Part shown: positions 1 to 10,665 of the stretch, piece by piece | Layout: each line of letters opens with the position of its first letter | How positions within the stretch are numbered: position 1 is the first letter of the stretch | Source: Prorocentrum cordatum | Taxonomy: Eukaryota; Sar; Dinophyceae; Prorocentrales; Prorocentraceae | Assembly (NCBI GenBank): GCA_963575745.1 | Contig: CAUYUJ010019629.1 | Span: forward strand, 104,422 to 168,421 | Direction of reading: 5' to 3' | Length of the DNA: 64,000 bases | Notes under the pieces: model-generated | What the model was told of the DNA's origin: nothing | What the model saw: the letters and a program-made list of their open reading frames with translations, nothing else | The model's database searches: none | Made by a program: the position numbers and the translations under genes

Positions 1-204
1 ACTACTACTACTACTGCTACTACGACGGCGCTGCTGCTACTACTACTACTACTACTACTACTACGACGACTACTACGACCACTATACTACTACCACTACC
101 ACTACCGCTGCTACTACTACTACTACTACTACTTTTATTTTTTACGACTCCTACTAGTACTACGACTACTACTGCAACTACTGCAACTACGACTACTGCT
201 ACTG

Positions 205-235
<31 letters not shown>

Positions 236-660
236 GACTAGTAGTAGTAGTACTACTACTACTACACTACTTACTACGTACAACTACTTACTACTACTTA
301 CCACTACTACCACTACTACTTACTATAATAATACTACTACTTGCTGCTACTACACTAGACTTACTACTAGACTTACTATTTACCAACACCACTACCACTA
401 CTTACTACGACTACAGGACACTAACCTGCTGCTGCTGTACTACTACCATACCATACCGCTACTACTATACTTACGCTGCTGCTTACTACTACTACTATAC
501 TTACGTGCTACCACTAACACTAATACTACTACTACTATTACTACTATAGTTTTACTAACTACTACTTACTACTAATACTACTGCGACTTACTACTATAGT
601 ACTACCATATTACTCTACTACTACTACGACTTACGACTACGACTACGACTTTACTAACAC
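1..660. repeat. (ACT)n-type trinucleotide tract
   Basis: Nearly the whole stretch is built from ACT/CTA triplets with scattered ACG and ACC interruptions and a few longer breaks (for example around 130-150 and 410-440). It encodes only homopolymeric peptides, so I see no gene. The left edge of the window lies inside this tract, so its full length is unknown. Confidence 0.9.
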
Positions 661-689
661 GTCATGATATTAATTAGATTATATTACTC

Positions 690-1090
690 AATACTTACTA
701 CTACTACTACTACTACTACTATTATTATTCCTTCTCCTCCTCCGTCCCCTGTAGCCGCGGGCGTCGCTCGCGCTGCTGCTCCTGGTCTTGGTCCTGGTCC
801 TGCTCCTGGTCCTGGTCTCGCGCCCCTCCTGCTGCTCCTGGTCCTGGTCCTGGTCCTGGTCCTCTTCCTCCTCCCCCTCCTCCTCCTCCTCCTCTTCGTC
901 CTCCTCCTCCTCCTCCTCCTCCTCCTCCTCCTCCTTTTCGTCCTCCACCCGTCCATCCACCGCCATGCCCAGCAGGGCCGCGGGCGTCGGCCGAGCTGCG
1001 GCCTCGTCGGTGCCCTCCCCCCCCTCCTCCTCCTCCTCCTCCTCCTCCTCCTCTTCTTCCCCTGTCCTCCTCCTCCCCGCGGCGGTCCAG
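690..1090. repeat. Pyrimidine-rich (CTC/CCT)n and CCTGGT hexamer tracts
   Basis: A CCTGGT hexamer repeat (about 779-865) runs into CTC/CCT triplets (about 866-945), followed after a 70-bp break by a second CTC block (1018-1090). All six frames give low-complexity peptides. The stretch 1091-1336 between this block and the next gene is GC-rich and shows nothing recognisable. Confidence 0.85.
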
Positions 1091-1336
1091 CAGGTTCATT
1101 GGGGCGGCCGCGGCGGCCGCGTCGCCCGGCGGCACCACCTGCGGGCTGCGCAGGGGGGAAGGGGGGCCCGATCCCCCGTGCAATCCTCCTTTGGTCCTCC
1201 TCCATCTGCCCGCGCGCCGTCCTGCATCGCCCCCCGCCGATGGCGGGAGGGGCGTGCACTGGGGCGCGCGCGGGAGATGAAGCACGACGGCGGGAGGATT
1301 GCAGGAGAAGCGTGGGAGGGCACGACTCCCTCGAAC

Positions 1337-1943
1337 TTTGAATTGGTCGAGGAACTCCGCCCCGTTGCATCGTATGCCGTCGTGCTGCTTGGTGCGCCGC
1401 CGCTTGGCGGCCTCCTCCATGAGAGGCTTGATCGCAACCTCATTGTCGGAAATGGCCTCGATGCTGTAATGTGTCTGTGGGCGGTCCGTGCTCTTGTACA
1501 TGACGACAACGTTCACATCGAAGCCCGCCGTTTTGATCTCATCTGCATTCACGGGGGTCGCAACATTTTTGAGCTCACGAATGGCGCTGTCATCTGCGGC
1601 TGCAGCGGACGAAGGGGGCGCCGAGGGAACAATCTGGAATGGCAACTTCTCCCTGTTAAAATTCGGCGTGACCTGCAACGCATCTTGGACAAAGGCCTGA
1701 TACACAGCTGCTACGGATTTGAATTCACGTGTCCATTTGGGGTTCTTGTTGTGAAGGCACCGAGCTAAACGTCCCTGCATATCACCGATTGCCTTGGTCC
1801 GCCGCCGTGCTTTGCACGCTGGGGCGCATTAGCGTGACTCTTGCTTCCCAAACCCCATAAGATCCCCGTGGGTGCGCCCGCGGGGATCTTATGGGGAACT
1901 CGAAACCAGCGGGGACCGTTGCCCCCGCTGCCCTGCACAAGTG

Positions 1944-1984
<41 letters not shown>

Positions 1985-3390
1985 CGCACCTCGCGAGGAT
2001 CGCTGCCCTTCCTTTCCGGCGCACCAGAACCACCCGAGACGTTCCTTGCAGGGGCCCCGGGCGCCGCCAAGGGCCCACGTTCCCAACAAAGCACCCCCAA
2101 AACAAGCTCAGCGAACCCTTGCCTCCAGAGACACATGCCCACGACGCCTCTGAAACAGCGCAGGCGCGATGTCGGGAGGGGGAGTGGCGGAGTGCCGCAG
2201 GCAAGTTGGATAAACAATTGCTTCGAGGGCCGAATGTCATCATCATTGAGATCTCTATACCAATCCTTCGCCGCCTGAACCTGCTTGCAACACTCAATAA
2301 CAGAGGGTCGTGGCTTGTGCGTGGCGTCGTGGAGGTCGGTGCCCGTCATCATCTTGCAGTACCCGTTGCGGTCGCAGTATACCTCTGGAGCAGCCATGAT
2401 GCTCTTCATAATGCAATTGATGCACTCAGGGCATTGAGTGAGGTCGAGAGCGGCAATCAACGACAACGTTTTCCCATCGATCTCCCTGCGCACTTTGAGG
2501 GTTCGTTCATAGCCCTCGAGGTCCTGCAGCAGCCATGGATTCTCGCCACCACTGTATTTTTTCACGTATGCTATCATTCCGACGACGCGTTGCGAAACCT
2601 CTGCTGGCTTAGTTCTCGAGAACGCATTCTTGACCTCATCCCAGTTGATAATATTGTCATTCATCAAAGCATTGTTCTTCCCCATTTCATGAAGCTGGAG
2701 CAGGTTGGAAACGAATGTTTGTGTCCGCTCTGTTCCGCGTCCTGCGTTGAAAGCTTCTTGTAAGAAAGGTGCCAATTCAGGAATCTCACAATCAACTTCC
2801 CATTTGATCACAGTCCAAGCCCAGCCCTTCTCCAGCGGCTCCTTGTATGACCCACACATCGCGAGCACGCGGTCCAGCGAGATGCGGCCGCCAGTGGCAA
2901 TCGACTCTATATCCGCCCGAGCTTTGCGCCTCACGGCACGCGCGCCCTGGAGAGCATGCGAGCACGATACTGTCATGTAGCGAAGGCGATGATCGCAAAT
3001 GTCCGCGAGGTAGCCGTCTGATGCGCCCACGAGCCTCTTCTGAAACTCATATGCATCCTTCGCGCCGTTCGGGTCGATTTCGAAACATGTCGGATTCTGC
3101 GCGGCGCTGGTGAGCCATCCTGGGGCCAAGATGCTGGTCAGAAGCTTATGGGCGTCGTGAACGCCGACGCCGACGCCGAAGCGATTGCAAGGATGGCACC
3201 CCAGAGAATCCACATCGAGCACCTGAGATGTAGCAAGCCCAACCGTCATGAGAAGCGAAATGATATTGCCCGCACAAGCCTTGATCTGTTTCGACGCGTC
3301 GGCGGAATGCCTGAAATCTGAAATGATTTTCTTCACCTTGGGACGTACATCATCGATGGCCGCTTTGACCCAAGCAGCAAGGGTGGTCAT
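1337..3390 (-). CDS. Unknown protein, two exons visible
   Basis: Exon 1 (3390 to 2203, starting at the first ATG after an in-frame TAG) encodes about 396 residues, and exon 2 (1792 to about 1337) about 152 more, ending at a possible GT donor. No stop is reached, so the gene probably continues past the triplet tracts to the left. The protein looks globular and complex, with many Cys residues (for example CPECINC and CHPCN), an acidic DLNDDD stretch and a basic RRRTKQ near the end. I do not recognise a domain. Amino-acid complexity stays high over the whole length in one frame per exon, and the splice restores frame, which argues for a real gene. No neighbour suggests a role. It may be one of the many dinoflagellate families without annotation. 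Confidence 0.65.
1793..2202 (-). other. GC-AG intron with hairpin and (TA)n tract
   Basis: The intron is placed by the frames of the flanking exons. It starts with GC after CTT and ends with AAG before GCAATC, so a GC dinucleotide sits at both exon-intron junctions. Inside are a perfect inverted repeat with 16-bp arms (1853-1868 and 1881-1896, 12-nt loop) and about 20 TA units (1944-1982). The hairpin lies close to the 3' splice site. Confidence 0.6.
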
Positions 3391-3399
3391 CTCCACAGC

Positions 3400-3679
3400 A
3401 CAAGAAAAGCGAAGACGTCTCGAGCAAACAAAAGGCTACTGCTGGTGTGTTTGTTGGTCTTAGCTTTGCTGTCATGATGTAGGCTTTGCGTGCCCCTGAC
3501 TTAGTGCTGTCTGGCAGGTTGTCTGAGCCTGTTGTATACTGGTTTCTGGCGCGGTTTCTGCCCTGTTTCCTCTATAGGGCGCGCCCCTGCCTTATGCTGT
3601 CTGGTATATATTGGCCCCCCCAACAGTGAGGCGCCCCCTGCAGGCCCATGTCGGGTGGGCATGCGCCCGCTCGGAATTT
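3400..3679. other. Spacer upstream of the minus-strand gene
   Basis: No coding frame is convincing. A short imperfect duplication (TGCTGTCTGG near 3506 and 3596) is visible, along with a TATATATT stretch at 3604-3611. I cannot assign promoter elements; dinoflagellate promoters generally lack a normal TATA box. Confidence 0.4.
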
Positions 3680-3895
3680 CCGCCGTTGCCTTCTCCTCCT
3701 CCTCCTTCCTCTTCCTCCCGCCTTGTCCTCCCTCCTCCTCCCTCCTCCTCCTACTCCTTTTTCCCTTCTTCCTCCTCCCCCTCTTCCTCCACTTCCTCCT
3801 CTTGGCGGCGCCCCTCCTCCTCGTCGTCGTCCTGTTTCTCCTCCTCCCCCCCCGCCTCCTCCTCCTCGGCCCCTCCTCCCCCCGCCCTTTTGGCG
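3680..3895. repeat. (CTC/TCC)n tract
   Basis: Imperfect pyrimidine triplets with CTCGTCGTC interruptions. Only low-complexity reading frames are present. Confidence 0.85.
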
Positions 3896-4238
3896 ATCCA
3901 GGAAACCAACTAACCATGTTAGCTAACCAGGATAGCAACTGGTTAGAAACGCTTGCTTAAGCAGATCGAAGCTGACTCGCTAACCTGCGATTCAGATTAG
4001 GCAAACCAGTCTAAACGGATCGGCGATTAGCTAATATTGATTCTAACTTGGTTCTATATGCCCCAAGGGGGTCGCCTGTTTAGCCTGACCATGCGAACCA
4101 CTTAGGCTGGATAGCAAACGCTTAGCGTGCTTCGTACCACTTGCAATGATATATACCCGAGATAGATGTAGGACCGAAGCCGCATCCAAGCGCATAGATC
4201 CACCCGAAACACTTAACAAGCAGGGGGAACATCCAAGT
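3896..4238. other. Unique spacer, nothing recognised
   Basis: Moderate AT content compared with the surroundings. It has several TTAGCTAA-like and GGTTAG-like short words (3908-4035), but no gene and no clear repeat unit. Confidence 0.4.
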
Positions 4239-4531
4239 AGGGCCAGAAAAATTGTTTTTGCGTGCCCCGGAGCCTTTCGGAGTCTCTGGAAAGCTTCCAG
4301 CGCCCCCAGATACCGCAAAAGCATTTTTCATGGCCCGAAAAATTGTTGTCACGTGCCCCGGGGCCTCTCGGAGCCCCCGGGCCTTTCGGGGCCTCCCGAA
4401 CACACCCGGCGCCCCCGGGCGCAGAAAAAGCATTTTTCATGGCCCCGAAAATTGTTTTTACGTGCCCTGGGGCCTTTCAGAGCCTCCGGAACGCTTCTGG
4501 CGCCCCCGGGCGCTGAAAAAGCATTTTTCGG
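4239..4531. repeat. Three tandem units of 90-109 bp
   Basis: Units begin near 4239, 4332 and 4441. Each starts with GGCCCGAAAAATTGTT-like sequence, continues ACGTGCCCCGGGGCCT, and ends with AAAAAGCATTTTTC. Unit 2 is longer because of an internal GGAGCCCCCGGGCCTTTCGG-type duplication. Reading frames on both strands are by-products of the repeat. Confidence 0.8.
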
Positions 4532-4925
4532 GCCCCCCGTCGGAAAGCTGAAAAGCCTCCGCCCCGAGCGGGGCGCCGTCGGGCCCCTGCTTTCGCTGGG
4601 CCCGCTCAAGTCCCACCCCCCCGAGACCGCGACGCCGGAGCCCGTGGCAACGGTCACCCTGGAAAGGGGCGCGGACAGCGCGAGCGCTGCCGCCCCCCGG
4701 GGGCACCGCTCCCCCCTCTCCAAGCTGATCTCTGGCGCGGGCTGCGATCTTTTTCGTAGCGACGCCAGGAGGCGCGCCACCGGCGCAATGAGAACTGGCA
4801 AAACAGAAAACATCAGAAACGAAACGTTTGCTTCCTGTTCAAAGCGACACCGACGCAACCGAACCGACAGGTTCGCGGCCGTCCATGTATGCCAAAGTCA
4901 GAGGAGGGGACATTGAGAGCAGCCC
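4532..4925. other. GC-rich spacer
   Basis: No frame looks like protein and no tandem unit is clear. A GC-rich block (4555-4760) grades into more balanced sequence (4790-4925). Confidence 0.4.
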
Positions 4926-4939
4926 GGGGTGGGGGGGGC

Positions 4940-5085
4940 GCATCGAATCGAAATCGAATCGGATCGAGCTGATCGAGATCGAATCGAAATCGAATCGGTT
5001 TCAACCTGCGCCGAGTCGAATCGACATCGAATCGGAATCGGGCGCGCCCGCATCGGATCGAATCGATCGAATCGAAATGATCCCT
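4940..5085. repeat. Degenerate GAATCGAAATCGAATCGG minisatellite
   Basis: Repeating words built on ATCGAATCG/GATCGAAT with a period of about 5-6 nt. It lies immediately downstream of the copia remnant (in that element's orientation). A related GATCCGATTCG-rich stretch occurs at 18580-18760. Confidence 0.7.
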
Positions 5086-5114
5086 GCCAGTTCGATCTTG
5101 AACATATAACGGCT

Positions 5115-5985
5115 CGCAAACTTTAGTTATCCTGATGTCGCCATTCCGTACCTTGTGTTGTAGCCACGGCTGGCACAAATCAATCGATCTGACTTTTCCT
5201 AGTCCTCTCCTGTCCGCTATTCCCATTGCGGCACTTGCGTCACTTTTACGTCTATTACGCACGTTATCCCCAAATCTGACAGCAGCGATTGCAGAGTCAT
5301 AGCTACCGACGCCCCCTTAACCGCACCGTATTCCTCAGCTTGGCCAGACGATACTGCCACAACGCTCTGAGTATAACTCCACGACTTGATAAGATGATTA
5401 CCCCATTGTGCAATACCACACTTGGTGGATTCACGTCTTCTCTTGCATCCAATGTAATCTGGATCTGCCCGGAGGGTTAGCGGATCCAGCATTTTCTGGC
5501 ATAGGTATCCGTACCCTGACGTGGGATGGTTCTAGTGACACAAACCTTACTTTATTAAGGCTTTCCAGGATCCTCGAGTCGGTGGCGACATGCTCCTCGC
5601 AAGCTCCTTGTACCGAAAATTGTAAGTCTGATTTGTATTGAGCAAGGTAGCTAGCACGTGCAACGAGTGCTTGGTAATTCTTTATCTCGTGATAAGGTAG
5701 CTTCTAATCGTATTCTTCCTCGTACGGTAGTTTTTCGCAGGTACCTCGCACCTCACTTTGTTACCTTCGGCTTGCGGCTCCTTGACGAAATATACCGCAT
5801 GGCGCTGGTCTGCCTCATACCAGATACCTTCAATTCTTCACTCGATGGTCCTACGACGGATCCAGATCGCTTTGGTATCCGATTCACCTGGTCACAGTCC
5901 TCCTCTCGCATTGACTTCAAAAACCCTTCTTGATGTATTATTGGAACCTGTTCAAGTATTCATCGTTACCCAATAGAGTGATATA
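5115..5985 (-). pseudogene. Decayed Ty1/copia pol 3' end (RT tail and RNase H)
   Basis: Read on the minus strand, pieces in different frames follow the order expected at the end of copia pol. First comes an ALVARASYLAQYKSDLQFSV segment (about 5675-5620), typical of the region after the RT catalytic site. Then comes DPDYIGCKRRRESTKCGI...SWSYTQSVVAVSSGQAE (about 5465-5330), the RNase H core with its first Asp and the SSGQAE acidic site. Last is ASAAMGIADRRGLGKVRSID (about 5240-5180), the RNase H C-terminal part. Frameshifts and stops separate the pieces, and upstream RT sequence to about 5985 is barely readable. No LTR was found nearby. It differs in sequence from the large copia element at 31-40 kb, so it comes from another copia lineage. 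Confidence 0.75.
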
Positions 5986-5989
5986 ATCA

Positions 5990-6535
5990 CCGTAAGCTGT
6001 TACCACAACTTTATTGACTTATGCTTGAGTACGCATGGTTGCGCAGCTCCACCGCGACGGCGGCGACGACGGCCGATCGGGTTCTGACGCCCGCGGGTCC
6101 CAAAATTTGCCCCAGATTCCCATATCGACGGCGTTGTTCGTTGCCCCATATTTTCTCTTGAAGAATCTTCCGACCCCGCCGAGGTCACCAAGCGTGCGGG
6201 CTCCTTCACCCTAGCCCTTGTCCCCGAGGCCTCCCACGCCTGGTAAGACAGACGTTCTCCCCCTGTCCTGAAGCTGGCGATCTGTCGCCCGCATCAGCAA
6301 CGACCGCCCCACTCAAGATTATCCGGGGTCGGCGGCAGAGGCGGCAGCCTTTAAGATTGTTGGGAAAAACTAAGACGAAAAAGCAACAAAATGCTGGAAT
6401 CCCATGTTTTTTTGTTCAAGCTCCTCTGCCGCTGAGCGTTGGAAGCGGGAAAACGTGAGAAGGCGAAAAACGCTGAATTACGCGACCGAGGAACCCCACA
6501 TACTTATATTATGGCTGGAATGATGATAGCTGAAG
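5990..6535. other. Spacer before the satellite
   Basis: No gene or repeat could be supported. It contains balanced sequence with a short GGCGGCAG-type purine run (6328-6346). Confidence 0.35.
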
Positions 6536-8868
6536 TGCATAGCGGCCACGGTGAGCGACCACCCCCTGCGCACCCCGTACGGTGTCGAGAAAATGCCACG
6601 CCTGCTATGCACTGGACGACCGTCGTGCTGCATAGCGGCCGCGCTGGGGGACCACCCCCTGCGCACCCCCAATGGCGTCGAGAAGATGCCACGCCTGCTA
6701 TGCCCTGGACGACCGTCGTGCATAGCGGCCGCGCTCAGGGACCACCCCCTGCGCACCCCCTATGGTGCCGAGGAAAGGTCACTCCTGCTTTGCCCTGGAC
6801 AAACGGCTCGGATAGCGGCCTCGGTGAGGGACCACCCCCTGCGCACCCCGTATGGTGTCGAGAAAATGCCACGCCTGCTATGCACTGGACGACCGTCGTG
6901 CATAGCGGCCGCGCTGAGGGACCACCCCCTGCGCACCCCCAATGGCGTCGAGAAAATGCCACGCCTGCTATGCCCTGGACGACCGTCGTGCATAGCGGCC
7001 GCGCTGAGGGACCACCCCCTGCGCAGCCCCTATGGTAACGAGAAAGTGTCACTCCTGCCATGCCTTGGAAGACCGTCGTGCATAGCGGCCGCGGTGAGGG
7101 ACCATCTCCTGTGCAGCCCCTATGGTGTCGAGAAAGTGCCACGCCTGCCATGTCCTGGACGACCGGCTCGGATAGCGGCCGCGCTCAAGGACCACCTCCT
7201 GCGCACCCCCTACGGTGTCGAGGAAAGGGCACTCCTGCTTTGCCCTGGACAATCGGCTCGGATAGCGGCCGCGCTCAGGGACCCCCCCGTGCGCACCCCC
7301 TATGGTGTCGGAAAAGTGCCGCTCCTGCGATGCCCTGGACAACCGGCTCGGATAGCGGCCGCGCTCAGGGACCACCTCCTGCGCACCCCCCATGGTGTCG
7401 GGAAAGTGCAACGCCTGCTATGCCCTGGACGACCGGCTCGGATAGCGGCCGCGCTGAGGGACCACCACCTGCGCACCCCCTAGGGTGTCGCGTGCGAGCG
7501 GCTCAGGGGCCACCTCCTGCGCCCCCCCTATGGTGTCGGAAAAGTGCCACTCCTGCCATGCCCTGGACGACCGGCTCGGATAGCGGCCGCGCTCAGACCA
7601 CCTCCTGCGCACCCCCCACGGTGTCGAGAAAGTGCCACCCTGCTATGCCCTGGACGACCGCTCGGATACGACCCCCCTGCGCCCCCCGTGCCACTCCTGG
7701 ATGGACCGCTCGCTGCGGCCGCGCTCAGGGACCACCTCCTGCGCACCCCCTACAGTGTCGGGGACGTGCCACTCCTGCGATGCCCTGGACGACCGGCTCG
7801 GATAGCGGCCGCGCTCAGGGACCACCTCCTGCGCACCCCCTATGGTGTCGATGAAGTGCCACTCCTGCTTTGCCCTGGACAACCGGCTCGGATAGCGGCC
7901 GCGCTCAGGGACCACCTCCTGCGCAACCCCTATGGTGTCGGGAAAGTGCCACTCCTGCTATGCCCTGGACGACCGGCTCGGATAGCGGCCGCGCTCAGGG
8001 ACCACCTCCTGCGCACCCCCTATGGTGTCGGGAAAGTGCCACTCCTGCTATGCCCTGGACGAGCTCGGATAGCGGTCGCGCTCAGGGACCACCTCCTTCG
8101 CACCCCTACGGTGTCGAGAAATGCTATCCTGCCTTGCCCTGGACAACCGGCTCGGACGGCCGCGCTCAGGGACCACCCCCTGCGCACCTCCTATGGTGTC
8201 GGAAAAGTGCCTCTCCTGCTTTGCCCTGGACGACGGCTCGGATAGCGGCTGCGCTCAGGGACCACCCCTGCGCACCCCCTACGGTGTCGAGAAAGTGCCA
8301 TCCTGCCATGCCCTGGACGACGGCTCGGATAGCGGCTGCGCTCAGGGACCCCCCCTGCGCACCCCTATGGTGTCGAGGAAGTGCCACTCCTGCTTGCCCT
8401 GGACGACCGGCTCGGATAGCGGCCGCGCTCAGGGACCACCCTCCTGCGCACCCCCTATGGTGTCGGGAAAATGCCACTCCTGCTATGCCCTGGACGACCG
8501 GCTCGGATAGCGGCCGCGCTCAGGGACCACCCCCTGCGCATCCCCTGCGGTGTCGAGAAAGTGCCGCTCCTGCTATGCCCTGGACGACCGGCTCGGATAG
8601 CGGCCGCGCTGAGGGACCACCTCCTGCGCACCCCCTACGGTGTCGGGAAAGTGCTATCCTGCCTTGCCCTGGACAACCGGCTCGGATAGCGGCCGCGCTC
8701 AGGGACCACCTCCTTCGCACCCCCTACAATGTCGGGGACGTGCCACTCCTGCTATGCCCTGGACAACCGGCTCGGATAGCGGCCGCGCTCAGGGACCACC
8801 CCCTGCGCACATCCTATGGTGTCGGAAAAGTGCCACTCCTGCTATGCCCTGGACGACACGCTAGAATG
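6536..8868. repeat. Satellite of 90-bp units, about 26 copies
   Basis: Units start at the CATAGCGGCCGC or GATAGCGGCCGC word, for example at 6631, 6721, 6811, 6901, 6991, 7081, 7171, 7261, 7351 and 7441, exactly 90 bp apart. Later units vary by a few bases and one region (7480-7720) is rearranged. Each complete unit holds GCGCACCCC, a TGGTGTCGxGAAA word, GCCCTGGAC and a NotI-type GCGGCCGC. Because 90 is a multiple of three, long open frames persist in several frames on both strands, each giving 30-residue repeats. The left units use CGTCGTGCATAGC while most later units use CGGCTCGGATAGC, so at least two variants are grouped by position. Confidence 0.9.
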
Positions 8869-8869
8869 T

Positions 8870-9160
8870 CATGTGCGCTGTGCTCTGCTGTGCTGAGCTG
8901 TGCTGTGCTGTGCTGTGCCGAGCTGAGCTGTGCTGAGCAACGCGGTGTTGTGCTGCGCTGCGCTGTGTTGTGAAGTATGCTACGCGCGTCTCATGTACAT
9001 GCCGTGCAGGTGTTGCGCGTGGGTGAGGGAGTGTATGTATGTATGGATGTGTGTTTGTGTCTGTGTGTGTCTCTGTGTATGTGTGTGTGTGTGTGAGTGA
9101 GTGAGTGAGTGTGTGTATATATGTCTGTGTCGGTGTGCCAGTGTATGTATGTATGTATGT
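8870..9160. repeat. CTGTG minisatellite and (TG/TGTA)n tract
   Basis: TGTGCTGTGCTGAGC pentamer-like repeats (8876-8972) are followed by mixed TGTG, TGTA and GAGT repeats (9020-9160). They directly follow the last 90-bp unit. No coding potential. Confidence 0.85.
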
Positions 9161-9279
9161 CACGTCTGCCACGCTTTGCGGGAGAGGGAGGTGTGTGCGG
9201 GTGTGAGACGCGGGTGCGACGCGGCAGTGAGGAAAACCAAAACCCCACCCAACATGTCGGGAAAAACCATCGGGAATCA

Positions 9280-9790
9280 ATGGTATGACCCTTTTCGGTC
9301 TCTCTCGGGACGACTCTCGAAGCTGCTTTGGGGCCTCGCGCGGGTCTGGGGGGTGTTGGGGGTTTCTGGGGGGTCCCGGAGTCCTCTCGATTGGGCCCAT
9401 CTTGGGCCTGTTCTGGCGTGGTCTGGAGCTGTCCTGGGCGCCTCTTCGGCAGCCTTGGGGCCTTTTCGGCCCGTCTTGGGGCCATCTTGGGGGCCTCTTT
9501 GGCGGTCTTGGGGCGGTCTTGGGGGCCTCTTCGGTCGTCTTGGAGCGTTGGAAGCATAAATGAGAAAACCAAGCACCTCGACAGTTTTCGGTTCTCGGGG
9601 CGCTCTCGGGAGGCCTCTCGGAACTCTCTTGAGGTATCTTGGAAGCCTCCTGGGAGCCTGGAGAGCCGCCCGAAAGCTATCTTGGGTTGCTTGGGAGCGC
9701 GTTGGGCCGTTCCTTTGCGTTCTGGGGGGTTCTCGGGGTCATCTCGGGCTGTCTTTGGGCGTTTCGGGGGCTCCCCGAGGAGCCGGGAAT
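9280..9790. repeat. Dispersed GGCCTCTTGGGGC-type module
   Basis: Degenerate repetition of CTTGGGGCC, TCTTTCGG and GGGGTCTTGG words of about 10-30 bp. The minus strand would read Lys/Pro/Arg-rich peptides. Comparable blocks occur near 30170-30420, 47320-47520, 56440-57125 and 58640-58870. The spacer 9790-10010 shows nothing further. Confidence 0.55.
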
Positions 9791-10017
9791 CGCGGCGCGG
9801 GAGCGCTATCCAGTGCCATCGAGGTGGAGGACGCCCCGGGAGGGGGCCTCGCTTATTTGTTTACGTGTTATATGCTGCCTAAAGAGCGCGCCCACAACTA
9901 GGGAAACAAGAGCGCAGAGCCCAAAGACAGGACGCCGAGAGACGGGGGGGCGACGGGCCCGAAGGGCCCGGCAAAGCTAAATCGAATAAGCAACCGATTC
10001 GTTCCTCTCACACCAGT

Positions 10018-10665
10018 CTATACTTCGCCGCTACAGTTCGGCGCAAAATCGAAGGGTACAACATCTCTGCCAAACACGCCGATGTTCCTATCTCGCTTTT
10101 TGTCCGCGTAGCACCACGATTCCATCGGATTCCCTGCGACCAACACTTGGCCCTCTGGATGCGACAAAATAGTTGTAGAGCACGGCCACCGCGCCATGAA
10201 CCCCTGCGCGCGGCCGCCTCGCGCGCGCAGAGTTTCCAAAAACAGCTCTGCGCGCGGGAGGGGCGCGCGGCGGTTGTGCCCAGCAACTGCCGCTGCAATG
10301 TGATCGGAAAGCTCACCTACAGCACATCTCCTTAGCTTAAATAACACAAGCGCACCTCGATTCAGCGCGGCCCAATCGGAAGGAAAACCTGCATTATTAT
10401 CTCCAGACAAAACCACGCGCGGCGAGTTTCGGCGGCCTTCGCTTTCAAGCGCGGCCCACGCTGGCACTGCAGCGCAGCGATTATCGCGGCGTTCATTGGC
10501 GGGCACTCCGCGCCCGGAATCATGTTTGGAAGCTCGCCTAAACGTAAGCATGAAATCAGGTAGCGGCCGTTGTGCCCGAATGATCACCCCGCCCATGTCT
10601 TTGGATAGTCTCCGCGCGCAAGATCCGATCGCGAATTGCAGCGCGCCCAAATCTGCCGCGCGCAT
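10018..10665 (-). CDS. Hypothetical protein, C-terminal exon(s)
   Basis: An open frame of 215 codons ends in a stop at 10018-10020. The last 60 residues (HPEGQVLVAGNPMESWCYAD, then DRNIGVFGRDVVPFDF) have the composition of folded protein, and the earlier part has regular Arg/Ala-rich helices. I do not recognise the family. The ATG at 10665 is simply the first in frame; the true 5' end may be in an upstream exon. Nothing nearby suggests a function, and it could also be part of an unrecognised mobile element. Confidence 0.4.
   Translation of the reverse strand: MRAADLGALQFAIGSCARRLSKDMGGVIIRAQRPLPDFMLTFRRASKHDSGRGVPANERRDNRCAAVPAWAALESEGRRNSPRVVLSGDNNAGFPSDWAALNRGALVLFKLRRCAVGELSDHIAAAVAGHNRRAPLPRAELFLETLRARGGRAQGFMARWPCSTTILSHPEGQVLVAGNPMESWCYADKKRDRNIGVFGRDVVPFDFAPNCSGEV

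Noticed and set aside
688-1370. Overlapping Glu-rich and Arg-rich frames at the left end
   Set aside because: They translate the CTC/GAG tract; only the gene ending near 1337 has complex sequence.
1944-1982. TATA-like (TA)n as a promoter
   Set aside because: It lies inside an intron and is a simple dinucleotide repeat.
6551-7483. A 310-codon open frame and others like it in the 90-bp satellite
   Set aside because: They exist because the unit length is a multiple of three; both strands are equally open. Not listed as genes.
6536-8868. Resemblance to a CRISPR array because of regular spacing
   Set aside because: The whole 90-bp unit is repeated; there are no unique spacers, and the context is eukaryotic.
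9101-9882. Leu/Gly/Ser-rich and Arg/Pro-rich frames on both strands
   Set aside because: They arise from the GGCCTCTTGG repeat module.
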